Shown piece by piece: positions 38,343-47,460 of a stretch of DNA of 64,000 nucleotides. The first letter of the stretch is position 1; the number at the start of each line of letters is the position of its first letter. The position numbers were made by a program, and so were the translations under genes. Source of the DNA: Bodo saltans (lineage: Eukaryota; Euglenozoa; Kinetoplastea; Eubodonida; Bodonidae); contig CYKH01000235.1 in assembly GCA_001460835.1 (NCBI GenBank), positions 1-64,000 on the forward strand, in the 5' to 3' direction. Below the pieces are notes generated by a model. That model was not told the DNA's origin, searched no databases, and was given only the letters and a program-made list of their open reading frames with translations.

Positions 38343-40493
38343 ATGCAAGGCTTCTCGATGTCCGATGAGGCGTGTCCCCATGCATGGGACGAATCGTGCA
38401 TGCGTGTTCCGACGGCTGCCAATGCAATTTACAAAGACGACTGCTCCTACTGCTGTCGCACAAACAAGCACAACGACGGAATTTTTGTTTGCATGTGCTG
38501 CTTTCAAGGAGTCTGCAATGAGCACGTTGCTCGCCACATGGAACTAAACCCCTCTCACGCCATGTTCACAGTCATGAAGCAACTGCCCCCCAAGGAAGAC
38601 CCAGATGCCGTTAAGGACAGCAACCAGCTTGGTGTTGCCGCACCGCCTGAGTACGAATCCCATTTAGTGTGCGGAGGGTGCCGCCTTGAGCAGATCCCAG
38701 GTGTAGGTGTCACATACGATTCATTCGAGAGAATTGTGAACTCAACCTCAGCTGGTGTTCAAGAGGCCGTCAAGGCAAACCACACACGCAACTGCAAAAC
38801 GGATTGCCCGCATTTACTCTCCATGACGCAAACCTCCAGCCCCTTTCCCCCTAGCGGCCCTAACGGCAATGAGGCATGCGTGTCCTGTCCGTGCACCGAC
38901 AACAACTGGATGTGCATGACGTGCGGTGCCATCGGCTGCCCCCGGAAAGAGGCAGGAGGCCAGCAGCATGCGATCTGGCACTTCATGACCACCGGCCACC
39001 CTGTTGTCTTCAAGGTGGGCACGATTGTAGAGGGGCACGGTGATCTGTACTGCTACTCCTGCGACGACAGTGTCTGGGACGCTTCCTTCTCCCAGCACAT
39101 GAAGCATTTTGGCGTGAATACTGTGTCTGCAGTGAAGACCGCTAAGACACTAGGGGAGATGGAGTACGATATTTCATCTCAGCACGACTTCAACTGTATC
39201 ACGGAGGCAGGCTCTGAGCTGGTGGCCAAATACGGTCCCGGGTATACCGGGTTGCGTAACTTCGGTAACACATGCTACATGTCCAGCGTGTTACAGTGTT
39301 TGATGTCTCAGCCGTCATTCATTCGTCGGTTTGGTGGCCGCGCGCACAGAAGTGTGTGCAGGAAGTCCCCGTTAGAGTGCCACGAGTGTCAGGTAGAACG
39401 GCTGTGCGAAGGCATGCGATCTGGGGACTACTCGAGCGCGGCAGTTGCATCTGACCTCAACGGTATTACGCCGCGTACCTTCAAGAAGCTTGTCTGCAAG
39501 ACGCATGCCGCGTTTTCCACTGGTGAGCAACAGGACGCTGCGGAGTTTCTAGGTTTCTTACTTCAAGAGTTACATCGCCGCATCCCACATGCTGAAGGAG
39601 CACAAGCAGCCGACCCCACATCAACATTAGATTTTATCGTGGAGCAACGATCGCAGTGCAGCAAGTGTCATCGCGTGAAATATGCCCACCGATCTGAGAA
39701 CGTTTTGCAGCTGTCAATCCCTGTCACACCGAAGGCAATTGCTGGTGGGACCACCGCTGAGGAGATCGATGCTCAACGTCCTCGCACAACTCTTGACGAT
39801 TGCCTCTCCGCATTCTTGTTTCCTTCATCGGTGGAGGGCGTTCGATGCTCTGGCTGCAACGAACTGGCTGAGGTGCGCGTCACCCAGCGCATAGCCACGT
39901 TCCCTGACCTGCTCGTCCTCAACCCACGCAGGGAGTACTTTGATAAAGATGCTCTACAAGTGAAGAAGCTCGATGTTCACATTGACATTCCCCAGCAACT
40001 CAACGTAGAACGAACCCGCGGAAGTGGTCCTCAGCCTGGTGAAACCATCATCACTGAGTCCCCATCAACGCAGTCCTCATCCCAGTCCGCTGCGACTGAG
40101 GTGGACGAGGTGTCGCTTGCTATGATCATGTCGATGGGCATCGAAGCTAACGTCGCTACATGGGCACTTCAGAACACCGGTGGCGACGTTGAACGTGCCA
40201 TTGACTTTGTGTTTAGCCACCCAGATGGCCCGCCTACTGTGATCCCCGCCACCACAGCTTCCACTCCAAAGGCGCCATCGATACCAACCGCTGCCACAGA
40301 CGGCGTTGCGTCGTACCAACTCGTGGCCATGATCTCCCACATGGGGGCCAACGCTATGACGGGGCATTACGTGGCGCATGTGAAGGACGTCGCCACGGGA
40401 GAATGGGTGCTGTTCAACGACGAGAAGGTGGCTGTGTCAAAGGAAACGCCTTTCAAACTCGCAAGCGTTTACTTCTATGCACGGAAGGAATGA
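38343..40493 (+). CDS. USP5: Ubiquitin carboxyl-terminal hydrolase, USP5/isopeptidase T type
   Basis: 716 aa from the ATG at 38343. Domains in order: a variant zinc-finger UBP (about 11-80), a second ZnF-UBP (about 157-250) that in USP5 binds the free C-terminal Gly-Gly of ubiquitin, the USP core from about 301 with catalytic C311 in 'GLRNFGNTCYMSSVLQCL', and one UBA domain (about 586-628). The His box 'GHYVAHVKD' follows, with H675. USP5 enzymes disassemble unanchored polyubiquitin. Animal USP5 has two UBA domains; only one is clear here, and the protein is about 140 residues shorter. A CxxC zinc pair in the USP core ('CSKC', 'CSGC') is present. The nearest AG lies directly against the ATG, so another AG near 38321 is the likely acceptor. 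Confidence 0.93.
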   Translation: MQGFSMSDEACPHAWDESCMRVPTAANAIYKDDCSYCCRTNKHNDGIFVCMCCFQGVCNEHVARHMELNPSHAMFTVMKQLPPKEDPDAVKDSNQLGVAAPPEYESHLVCGGCRLEQIPGVGVTYDSFERIVNSTSAGVQEAVKANHTRNCKTDCPHLLSMTQTSSPFPPSGPNGNEACVSCPCTDNNWMCMTCGAIGCPRKEAGGQQHAIWHFMTTGHPVVFKVGTIVEGHGDLYCYSCDDSVWDASFSQHMKHFGVNTVSAVKTAKTLGEMEYDISSQHDFNCITEAGSELVAKYGPGYTGLRNFGNTCYMSSVLQCLMSQPSFIRRFGGRAHRSVCRKSPLECHECQVERLCEGMRSGDYSSAAVASDLNGITPRTFKKLVCKTHAAFSTGEQQDAAEFLGFLLQELHRRIPHAEGAQAADPTSTLDFIVEQRSQCSKCHRVKYAHRSENVLQLSIPVTPKAIAGGTTAEEIDAQRPRTTLDDCLSAFLFPSSVEGVRCSGCNELAEVRVTQRIATFPDLLVLNPRREYFDKDALQVKKLDVHIDIPQQLNVERTRGSGPQPGETIITESPSTQSSSQSAATEVDEVSLAMIMSMGIEANVATWALQNTGGDVERAIDFVFSHPDGPPTVIPATTASTPKAPSIPTAATDGVASYQLVAMISHMGANAMTGHYVAHVKDVATGEWVLFNDEKVAVSKETPFKLASVYFYARKE

Positions 40494-40585
40494 GAATGAT
40501 TGAATTGTTCTCGAATGTGGGGTGAACCTATTTGTGCAACTTTGTGGTCATTTTGTGTGACGGCACTTTGCTTTTGGTTTGGGCC

Positions 40586-40652
40586 TTTGTCAATTCTTTA
40601 CTCAATACTGTTGTTTCTCCCCGCTGCTTTGTTATTTTACTCGCCACTACAG
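40586..40652 (+). promoter_or_regulatory. Trans-splice acceptor region of the PIF1 gene
   Basis: A 65-base T/C-rich tract ending in CACTACAG, with a further AG at 40661-40662. It lies inside the open frame and encodes a hydrophobic, Leu/Phe-rich stretch only because it is T-rich. The first ATG after it is 40692. Confidence 0.6.
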
Positions 40653-40691
40653 TTCATCACAGATCACAACGAGAGTATTGGTATAGGACAC

Positions 40692-42908
40692 ATGATGCGT
40701 CGTTGGGTTTCCTCGCACTCATCTCCGATGGCCAAATGTCATCCAATAGACTCGTCTATGCTGGTTGCCCTCCTCTCCCAAACTGCATTCTCGTGGACCA
40801 ACAAGCCTCGTGCTCCGAAGAAGCCTCGAGGAGGTCGCTTTGGTGGCGGGAAAGCTCTCGCCAACACCAGTGGATCGTTCCTTCTCACGGACGACTTCTT
40901 GCGCAAGATTGGGTTTGACCCCACCACCACTAGCGCCGGTCAATCGACCGACGCGACCTCTGACATCGACCCTCTCCTGCAGGAACTGCTTCCGTTGGAG
41001 ATGCTTGAGGAAGCAGCTGCTGCAGTGCCCACCCCGATTGTCCTCGATGCCTCTCAACAAGCCGCTGTCGAAGCCGCCGGCCGTGGTGAGAATTTGTTCG
41101 TCACAGGAGGGGCTGGTACCGGAAAGACACTTGTGGTGAAGCGCATCGTCGACTCACTTCGTGCTGCTGGCAAGACGGTCGCCGTCACCGCTACCACTGG
41201 AGTTGCTGCGCTCAATTGTGGCGGTACCACCCTTCACCACTTTGCCGGCATGTCGCAAAGCTTTCAGGACCTACCGCCGGAGGAGTGTGCCCGTCGAATC
41301 AACGCCAAGCGCCATGTCGTGCACCGACTGAGCAAGACGGACGTATTGGTGATCGATGAAATCTCCATGCTCGAAGCCTCTACCCTTGAGAAGGTTCATG
41401 TTGCCGCACAAATGGCACGGAACAACTTCTTCAAACCGTTTGGAGGATTGCAGTTGATCTTCTGCGGCGACTTCCTCCAACTTCCACCAATCAGTGCTCG
41501 AGGTCAAGCCATTCCCTACCCGTTTTTCTCTCCTGTGTGGCAGCAGCTGAATCTGAACGTCGTGACCCTGGCGACTAAGTTCCGCCAGCAGTCCGACACC
41601 TCGTTCCAATCTGTACTTGATGCAGTGCGTGAGGCAAAGTTGGAGCAAGAGCATATCGATGCTCTGCAGCAATGCGTCAGGCGCCACCAAGATGCGATTG
41701 ACGACTCCTACGTGCGGTTGTACGGCTCCAACCGAGAGGTGGATGCCTACAATTTGCAATGCTTCAGTTTCCTCTCACCTCGTCTGGGAGAGCTTGTCAC
41801 GGACGACAAACCAATGTTGTTGTACAACGCAATGGATCTCAAGTCAAGCAAAGCAGCGAGCATCAACTTGAACGATGGACGCCTTGCTCAAACCATCCCC
41901 CTGAAGATCGGTACGAAAGCAATGCTTCTCACCAACCTTAACGTCCGTGCAGGGCTCGTCAACGGTGCGGTTGGTGTCGTCACTGGGTTCCTCAACCCCG
42001 TTGAGGCTCTGACACTGGTCCGAGGGGTGTACGAAGGGCGTCGCACTCAAAAGATCAACTTGGTCGCCGAGCAACTGATGTCGCGTGCAGGGATTCAGTC
42101 ACCCGCCGCCGCTGTGCGAATGCTAGACTGCATGACGTGCCGCACCTTCTTTGGTTCCCTGCGCAACCGCGACAACCGTCACGCGCCTGTCACACTTGAG
42201 GGAGTGTACACCACCTCTCAGATCACTGACTTGCTGCAGGTCAGTGGGTGCCCCATGACACCAGAGCGGGCATTGTCCTTGACACTTGAGGAGTGGCAGG
42301 CTCAATCACTGAATCACGCCCTTCGCTTCCCTGTCATCCATTTTGAAACCCCCACTGCGGTTGGGCAGAGCTCCATCCACCTCCTTGGGACGCCAGGGAA
42401 GGAAGAATGGTATTCCGGTGAAGAGGTCATCGCGAGCCGCGTGCAGGTGCCAGTACGCCATGCTTGGGCCATGACCGTCCACAAGTCGCAAGGCCTTACC
42501 ATCCGTCGCCTTGCCGTAGACATGAGCAAGTTTTTTGCCCCTGGTCAGGCGTACGTTGCCCTCAGTCGAGGTGTGTCGCTAGATGGGTTAGCCCTCACCA
42601 ACTTCCACCCCAAAAGCGTTTTCTCGTGCTCCATCGCAAAGAGTTTTTACGTGGATGGACCTCCCGCCCCTCTCACCGCCACGCCCGCAGCCCCATTCAT
42701 CGCTGCACCCTCCACCGCAATGCCCGTTGCTGCTCAACAAGACGAAGAAATGGACGAAGCATTATTTGAAGCGACGTTCGGCTCTGTATCGCTACCAGCA
42801 AGCAGTGCTCCCCCAACCACCGGTGGTCGCCCATCACCCGAAGAACTGATGGAGAGGAATGAGGAGTGTTTTGGAGATGCCCACATGATGGGAAGGGGGG
42901 TTGTTTAA
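40692..42908 (+). CDS. PIF1: PIF1-family DNA helicase, probably mitochondrial
   Basis: 738 aa from the ATG at 40692. The frame extends back to an ATG at 40515, but that part contains the T/C splice tract, so the later start is preferred. The N-terminus 'MMRRWVSSHSSPMAKCH' fits a mitochondrial leader. Helicase motifs are complete: Walker A GGAGTGKT (139-146), Walker B DEISM from 222, 'IFCGDFLQLPP', a middle part with 'LTNLNVRAGLVNGAVGVV', and the C-terminal 'MTVHKSQGLTIRRLAVD' and 'AYVALSRG'. PIF1 enzymes are 5'-3' helicases, and kinetoplastids have several paralogues, some working on kinetoplast DNA. The low-complexity C-terminus (about 660-738) is Ala/Pro-rich. Which paralogue this is cannot be told. 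Confidence 0.92.
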   Translation: MMRRWVSSHSSPMAKCHPIDSSMLVALLSQTAFSWTNKPRAPKKPRGGRFGGGKALANTSGSFLLTDDFLRKIGFDPTTTSAGQSTDATSDIDPLLQELLPLEMLEEAAAAVPTPIVLDASQQAAVEAAGRGENLFVTGGAGTGKTLVVKRIVDSLRAAGKTVAVTATTGVAALNCGGTTLHHFAGMSQSFQDLPPEECARRINAKRHVVHRLSKTDVLVIDEISMLEASTLEKVHVAAQMARNNFFKPFGGLQLIFCGDFLQLPPISARGQAIPYPFFSPVWQQLNLNVVTLATKFRQQSDTSFQSVLDAVREAKLEQEHIDALQQCVRRHQDAIDDSYVRLYGSNREVDAYNLQCFSFLSPRLGELVTDDKPMLLYNAMDLKSSKAASINLNDGRLAQTIPLKIGTKAMLLTNLNVRAGLVNGAVGVVTGFLNPVEALTLVRGVYEGRRTQKINLVAEQLMSRAGIQSPAAAVRMLDCMTCRTFFGSLRNRDNRHAPVTLEGVYTTSQITDLLQVSGCPMTPERALSLTLEEWQAQSLNHALRFPVIHFETPTAVGQSSIHLLGTPGKEEWYSGEEVIASRVQVPVRHAWAMTVHKSQGLTIRRLAVDMSKFFAPGQAYVALSRGVSLDGLALTNFHPKSVFSCSIAKSFYVDGPPAPLTATPAAPFIAAPSTAMPVAAQQDEEMDEALFEATFGSVSLPASSAPPTTGGRPSPEELMERNEECFGDAHMMGRGVV

Positions 42909-43353
42909 GGGAAGAGCGAAGGTCTAATGAGTCTTAAGGGAGGAGATTGGTATTGTGGAGGGAGGATGTCTTGTTTTCTTCTCATGTTGGGCTTGTACGG
43001 CTGAACCGGAAACAGCACAGAGGACGGGCAGTAGTCAGTTCACGACGTACATTTTATTTCACTCTACGCACACACGCACACATCATTCTAGAAGAAAGAA
43101 ACGGCTGAGTCCTTTGCAACGCAAACGAAGAGGCTACGAGAGGCAGCATTTGTGCCGTTTCGGTGTCTTTTAGTGGAGAGGTCGTTTTAAAAGGAAACAA
43201 AGAGGGAAATGACATTCTTGAAAAGGAAACAAAAGAGGGAAAAAAGTTTGAACCTTTCTCCGCACGGGATGAAACCATAATTGTCGATTGTTTGGTTTCT
43301 ACTGTTGATGCAAGCAAGAAAACAAATACGATACTAAGCTCTAGATTTAGTCG
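42909..43353. other. Intergenic region
   Basis: About 445 bases with no gene. It includes A-rich segments (about 43185-43245), unlike the usual T/C bias. The acceptor for the coiled-coil gene is not obvious; the T-rich part at about 43282-43300 is the best candidate. Confidence 0.4.
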
Positions 43354-43914
43354 ATGGAGGGCCTTGGCGTGGAGGCTGCAAGGCAATTAGCGGCAGCGAC
43401 GACGCAGTTGCGATTTCTCGAAGCCGAGCATGCTGCGCGTGGAGAGAAAGTGAAGAGTCTTGAAGAGCTAGTGAAAGAGAAGAAAACTAGGCTTGCGCTT
43501 CTCAGGCGGCAACGCGAGCAACATCTCAAGCAGCATGAATCGCTCATGCATGGGGTGACAACATTAAATGAACGCAACGCTCGGCTCATTGTCGACATCA
43601 AAACAAAACAAGAAGCCGTCACCAACACAGTAGCGCACTTGGACGACATGGCGCAGATGCATCAACGCCTCGCCATCGAGCTCGATCAATCCGCGATGAA
43701 CATTCAAATGACATCGGCTAAATTAGAAGCATCAGGCATCGAGCGATCACATGAAGAAACGAGGCTGCGGTCCCTTCGAGACCAACGTAGCACCGCTGAG
43801 AAGACCATTCACGATCGCAGCATGGAGTTGTCTCGGCTACGTGTGCATAGTGACAAGGCGATGCGTGAGAGTCTGTATGTGGAGCGTGTCCTAGAGGAGT
43901 GCAGTAGCCTCTGA
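43354..43914 (+). CDS. Small coiled-coil protein
   Basis: 186 aa from the ATG at 43354. Nearly the whole chain is predicted helix with heptad-like Leu spacing and high Glu, Arg, Lys and Gln content, for example 'LEELVKEKKTRLALLRRQRE'. No Pro occurs anywhere, no membrane segment is seen and no other motif is visible. Such short all-helical proteins in kinetoplastids are often flagellar, basal body or intraflagellar transport parts, but nothing specific marks this one. The reading frame has balanced codon use and sits between well-spaced neighbours, so I take it as real. Confidence 0.75.
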   Translation: MEGLGVEAARQLAAATTQLRFLEAEHAARGEKVKSLEELVKEKKTRLALLRRQREQHLKQHESLMHGVTTLNERNARLIVDIKTKQEAVTNTVAHLDDMAQMHQRLAIELDQSAMNIQMTSAKLEASGIERSHEETRLRSLRDQRSTAEKTIHDRSMELSRLRVHSDKAMRESLYVERVLEECSSL

Positions 43915-43985
43915 TTCCATACCACGACGCTGGGATGAATGAGGGTGTGAGAGAGGAGGGGGGCTTTTTTTTGTATCAGTATCAC

Positions 43986-44007
43986 CACACACACACACAC
44001 ACACACA
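43986..44007 (+). repeat. (CA)11 microsatellite
   Basis: Eleven CA units in the short spacer between the coiled-coil gene and the Pro/Gln-rich gene. Probably neutral and length-variable. Confidence 0.95.
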
Positions 44008-44092
44008 TGTTCTTCTTCTTCACCCATTGCACTTGCCGCATTGAAGGCTGTGGACTCCGTCTTAAGGGAGAATTGTTGCCTTTCTTTTTGTG

Positions 44093-45259
44093 ATGACACG
44101 AAAAGTGCTCCAACGCCTAGTCGAACGTGAACCTAAATACAAAAAAATGGAGCAACAAGCGTTTTGGGTCATGAGCGGTGATGGCCACATGGCCCAAGCG
44201 CAACTATCGCATCCTGCCTACGCCCAGCACCACCCTAGCCACACGACACTTGTACAGATGGCCCCACCACCCCAGCAAGCGTACTATTACCAGCAGCCAG
44301 TAGCCCCTCAACCTCAAGCTAGTTTTGCGGTGCTGCCTTCACAAGGGCAAACTCATATTGCAGATCCGAGTGGGCATGTGTATGCCTACCACCAGCACCA
44401 GCCGCAGCAACAAGTATTCTGGGTACAACCCCAACAGCCCCAGCAGCAACTGTTCACCACTGCGCAATACACTGTCAGTGCCCCGCAACGTCCTCCGCAA
44501 CCGGCCGTCGCCGCCCAACCAGCTCAGGCGCAGCAGTATTACGTCATCGGCGCTAACGGCGTCCTCCAACCTGCCACGATTCCGCAAGCGCACTCCACCA
44601 CAACGCCTCCCGGCTCTCTTAGTTACAACACAGCTGCCACAGCAGTGCTACAAGCACCGCCACTTCAACCACCGCCGTACCCGGGCGGTCCCACCGGCGC
44701 TCCCCCTCCGTTTGGAGCTGCATCTGGTGGAGTAGTAGCCACCGCTGCTGCACAGAACCCCCTCGCAAGTGCCGGTCAGATATTTGCCTCATCGATGCAT
44801 AGCAGCCTCACAGCAGCAGCTCAACAACAACAGCAACAGCATATGCAAGCAGCGGGGCGACCTATGAATTTGAATTTAGCACAACCACCACCACCACCAC
44901 CGCAGCACAGCCTGCGCAACAACATGCACGCAGGTTCGATGGGCGTTGGACCATTAGGTTCTAAGCAAATGCCAGCGGCTGGTGGTAGCTCATTTTTGAA
45001 GGGACGACCTTCAACAGGTAACGCGTCTCTTCATCAACCCTCCACCATCGGCGGCGCTGTTGGTCCGCGACCCCTTTCACACGCAGCCGAGCAACCAGTT
45101 CCCGGCACCATCCACAGTGTGAGGCCATTCCTTGGCCCTAAGGGAATCGGAAGCATTCTGGACACACCCAGTAAGCTGCCTCTGCTAGATGCGCTCCCGC
45201 CCTTAGCTCGAAAGAAGCCAGGGCCTGTGCGCATCCCACAGCGCGATCTTTTGTTGTAA
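44093..45259 (+). CDS. Pro/Gln-rich low-complexity protein
   Basis: 388 aa from the ATG at 44093. A second ATG at 44147 (370 aa) would be the start if the T-tract at 44079-44090 guides splicing to the AG that follows it. The AG at about 44046 after a CTT-rich run favours the first ATG. Nearly the whole protein is Gln, Pro, Ala, Tyr and His, with QQQ and PPPP runs (about 240-270), resembling prion-like or RNA-granule proteins. The last 45 residues, with 'GPKGIGSILDTPSK' and a basic end, are less biased and may be a conserved peptide motif. No RRM or zinc finger. Function unknown. Confidence 0.72.
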   Translation: MTRKVLQRLVEREPKYKKMEQQAFWVMSGDGHMAQAQLSHPAYAQHHPSHTTLVQMAPPPQQAYYYQQPVAPQPQASFAVLPSQGQTHIADPSGHVYAYHQHQPQQQVFWVQPQQPQQQLFTTAQYTVSAPQRPPQPAVAAQPAQAQQYYVIGANGVLQPATIPQAHSTTTPPGSLSYNTAATAVLQAPPLQPPPYPGGPTGAPPPFGAASGGVVATAAAQNPLASAGQIFASSMHSSLTAAAQQQQQQHMQAAGRPMNLNLAQPPPPPPQHSLRNNMHAGSMGVGPLGSKQMPAAGGSSFLKGRPSTGNASLHQPSTIGGAVGPRPLSHAAEQPVPGTIHSVRPFLGPKGIGSILDTPSKLPLLDALPPLARKKPGPVRIPQRDLLL

Positions 45260-46102
45260 CTCCTCGTTACTTTCTTTTTTTGTGGTTGGCAGCTTATCAT
45301 CTTTGAATAGCGCCGGCATTTGCCGTGGTTGATAAACGATACCTCCCCTGAAGGTAGAAAACTTTACTCCCTCTCTCACTCCGCTTCGCTGTTTTTCTTC
45401 AAACAAAAACAAAAAAAATGAAAATGAACTTCAGTGCAAAAAGCGAACACCAAAGTCACGGCCTTGGTTTGCTGTGCAGGTTCGTTTTTTTGTCTGACCC
45501 ACTCATTTGCCCTCTTCCCCTCGAGATGCTATACCGAATGAAAGAGAGAGACGGTTTCTTTGCTGAATGGAAATATTTGGTCATGCGTTCCCTCGTATGT
45601 ATTGTGTGCGTCTTTTCTTTTTCTTTGTTGTGAACTGTGTATGCTGTGCAGTTCATAAGTTTGAACTGCCCCATTTGTGAGTGTCAAAGTGTTTCCCATT
45701 TTTATTTCTTTCCATCTTTATGATGTGTGAATTTTTTTGATGAATGAGAGTGCGCATGCGTTTCTTTTTTTGCAGGAACGCGCAATCCGCAGCGAAGGAC
45801 CAAGGAGGCAACATTAGTAGCCAACGACCACAGAAAAAATGGTGTACTTTTTGTTTCATCTCTTGTGTTTTGTAAAGCAAAAAAAAAAAAAATCGCCAAG
45901 AAACATCAAACAATTCTGTTGATTGTGGTGACAACAGCATCAAAAAGTGAAATGAGTAACGGTCACAATTTCTAACCGCACTTTCCTTCAACTTCCGCTG
46001 TTTGGAGAGGCCTCGGCCTTGGCTCACCAATGAACGAAATCACTGTGATGTCTTTGCTTTTTTTGATGTACGTAGAAAAAAAAGAGTCATCTCAACGTCA
46101 AA
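45260..46102. other. Intergenic region
   Basis: About 840 bases. A 71-codon open frame from the ATG at 45418 has a CT-rich tract before it but no AG between tract and ATG, and its sequence shows no features, so I do not call it. The rest is T-rich, with an A-run at about 45878-45892. Confidence 0.45.
46051..46075 (+). promoter_or_regulatory. Trans-splice acceptor of the acyltransferase gene
   Basis: T-rich tract followed by GTACGTAG, with AG at 46074-46075, 28 bases before the ATG at 46103. Confidence 0.65.
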
Positions 46103-47122
46103 ATGGAGCTCGGGACGCACTCTGCACAGGCTGCGTTGGATGCTGTCATGCGGTGGCTGACCAATATTCCCAAGCTGCTGGGACGCGTCAGTGCGCCCCC
46201 TGTTGGAACTCCAGTGCTTCGTGGTGGACCGTTACGTTTCTGTCAAGGAGTTGCATTGGTGTGGTTGACGTCACATGTTCTGGCAAAGTTTCGAGTGCTG
46301 CCTGATCCAATCCTTCGAGGCATCTTTGCAGTTCACGTCGCTGGCGGCATGGCGGTGTCCGATATTGCTGTGCGCACCGCCAAGGTACTACGTTTCTTTG
46401 GTATCGTGCCGAAGCGTGTGTTCCCAGGCCTGTGTGCGGTGATCATGACCGTGTGTGTAAAGTGGAGCAAGTTTGCCTCTCCCCACATCACCACCCGTGT
46501 CATGCAAGGATCCCTTCCGTCGTTCGCACACATGCAGACACCAAACGCTGTGCTCGTCAATCACGCTTCCTTCATGGACACAATTCTTTTCCTGTGGATG
46601 GTGAATGCAACGTACATGTACCGCATGAAGACCTTCTACAAAGCTCAACTCAACAAGATGCCGCTTCTTGGGTACGTTGTCCAAAGCGCTGAAATGCTGC
46701 CAGTGTACTTCGTGAGCGACGAGGGTTCTGAATTCCGTGTAGAGAAGGACAAGCAAGCTGCCGTGCTGGAACGCACGAAGAGGCATCTCGGGGAAGGCGG
46801 CAGCGTCTGTTTCTTCCCGGAGGGCGCCATCAACCGCGTCGATCTTCGACAACTGCAGTCGTTCCGTCTTGGCAGTTTTAAAATGATTCTCGAACACAAA
46901 CTCAATGTGTATTACATGCTGACGATTGGAACGGATAAGGTGTGGCGTGTCAAGGAGGCTCTCGGTGGGCACGCAGCTGATGTGTACGTGTACTATGGTA
47001 AAATTGACATTGACTACAGTGATGTGACCCTCGACGCGCAAACGTTAGCGAATTATTGTCGTGAGCAGATGCAAGTCCGCTTAGACTTGATGCACGCCCA
47101 GCTTGCTGCGGGACATGCCTAG
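46103..47122 (+). CDS. PlsC-type lysophospholipid acyltransferase (1-acylglycerol-3-phosphate acyltransferase-like)
   Basis: 339 aa from the ATG at 46103. The PlsC acyltransferase domain (about 145-280) has the catalytic NHASFMD (NHxSxxD, 153-159, with H154 and D159) and the substrate-binding FPEG (238-241) in 'CFFPEGAINR'. Two hydrophobic stretches before the domain (about 45-62 and 95-118) would anchor it in the ER membrane. The enzyme transfers an acyl chain from acyl-CoA to a lysophospholipid; lysophosphatidic acid is the usual substrate of this class, but the exact acceptor cannot be read from sequence. Length fits the AGPAT/LPAAT family. Confidence 0.88.
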   Translation: MELGTHSAQAALDAVMRWLTNIPKLLGRVSAPPVGTPVLRGGPLRFCQGVALVWLTSHVLAKFRVLPDPILRGIFAVHVAGGMAVSDIAVRTAKVLRFFGIVPKRVFPGLCAVIMTVCVKWSKFASPHITTRVMQGSLPSFAHMQTPNAVLVNHASFMDTILFLWMVNATYMYRMKTFYKAQLNKMPLLGYVVQSAEMLPVYFVSDEGSEFRVEKDKQAAVLERTKRHLGEGGSVCFFPEGAINRVDLRQLQSFRLGSFKMILEHKLNVYYMLTIGTDKVWRVKEALGGHAADVYVYYGKIDIDYSDVTLDAQTLANYCREQMQVRLDLMHAQLAAGHA

Positions 47123-47460
47123 AAGAGCAACTTGATTTACTGGCGAGATCTGGCGCTGCTTACTTACCTATTTTTTGGTGACGTACTTACAAGGTTGTCA
47201 TCTTCAACATTACGGTGCTGATTGGACAGGATCTCAAGATTTACTTCTTGGGAGCCGAAGGCCACCATCAGCACACGTTGCACGCGCGAACAAAACACAA
47301 TAAAAGAACACTTCCTATGCTGCTTTTTTTATTTCCATCTTTCTTTTTTTTGCTACTTTTTCGCGTGCACCCAATTACATCCTAGTGGTGTTTCCAAGAT
47401 TGTCTGTGATCTTATGCCTCAGATGCTTTCTTGACCGCCTTTTCGATAGTTTGAAAGCGA
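47123..47460. other. Intergenic region
   Basis: About 340 bases, no gene. A strong T/C tract at about 47321-47360 precedes AG at about 47397 and the ATG at 47461. Confidence 0.5.

Noticed and set aside
40692-42908. PIF1 helicase as part of a Helitron transposon
   Set aside because: The frame holds only helicase motifs, with no HUH replication initiator domain, no terminal hairpin or CTRR end nearby, and regular host genes on both sides.
45418-45633. 71-codon open frame with an A-rich leader and an upstream CT tract
   Set aside because: No AG lies between the tract and the ATG, so the ATG would not follow a splice site, and the peptide has no features. A real short gene cannot be fully excluded.
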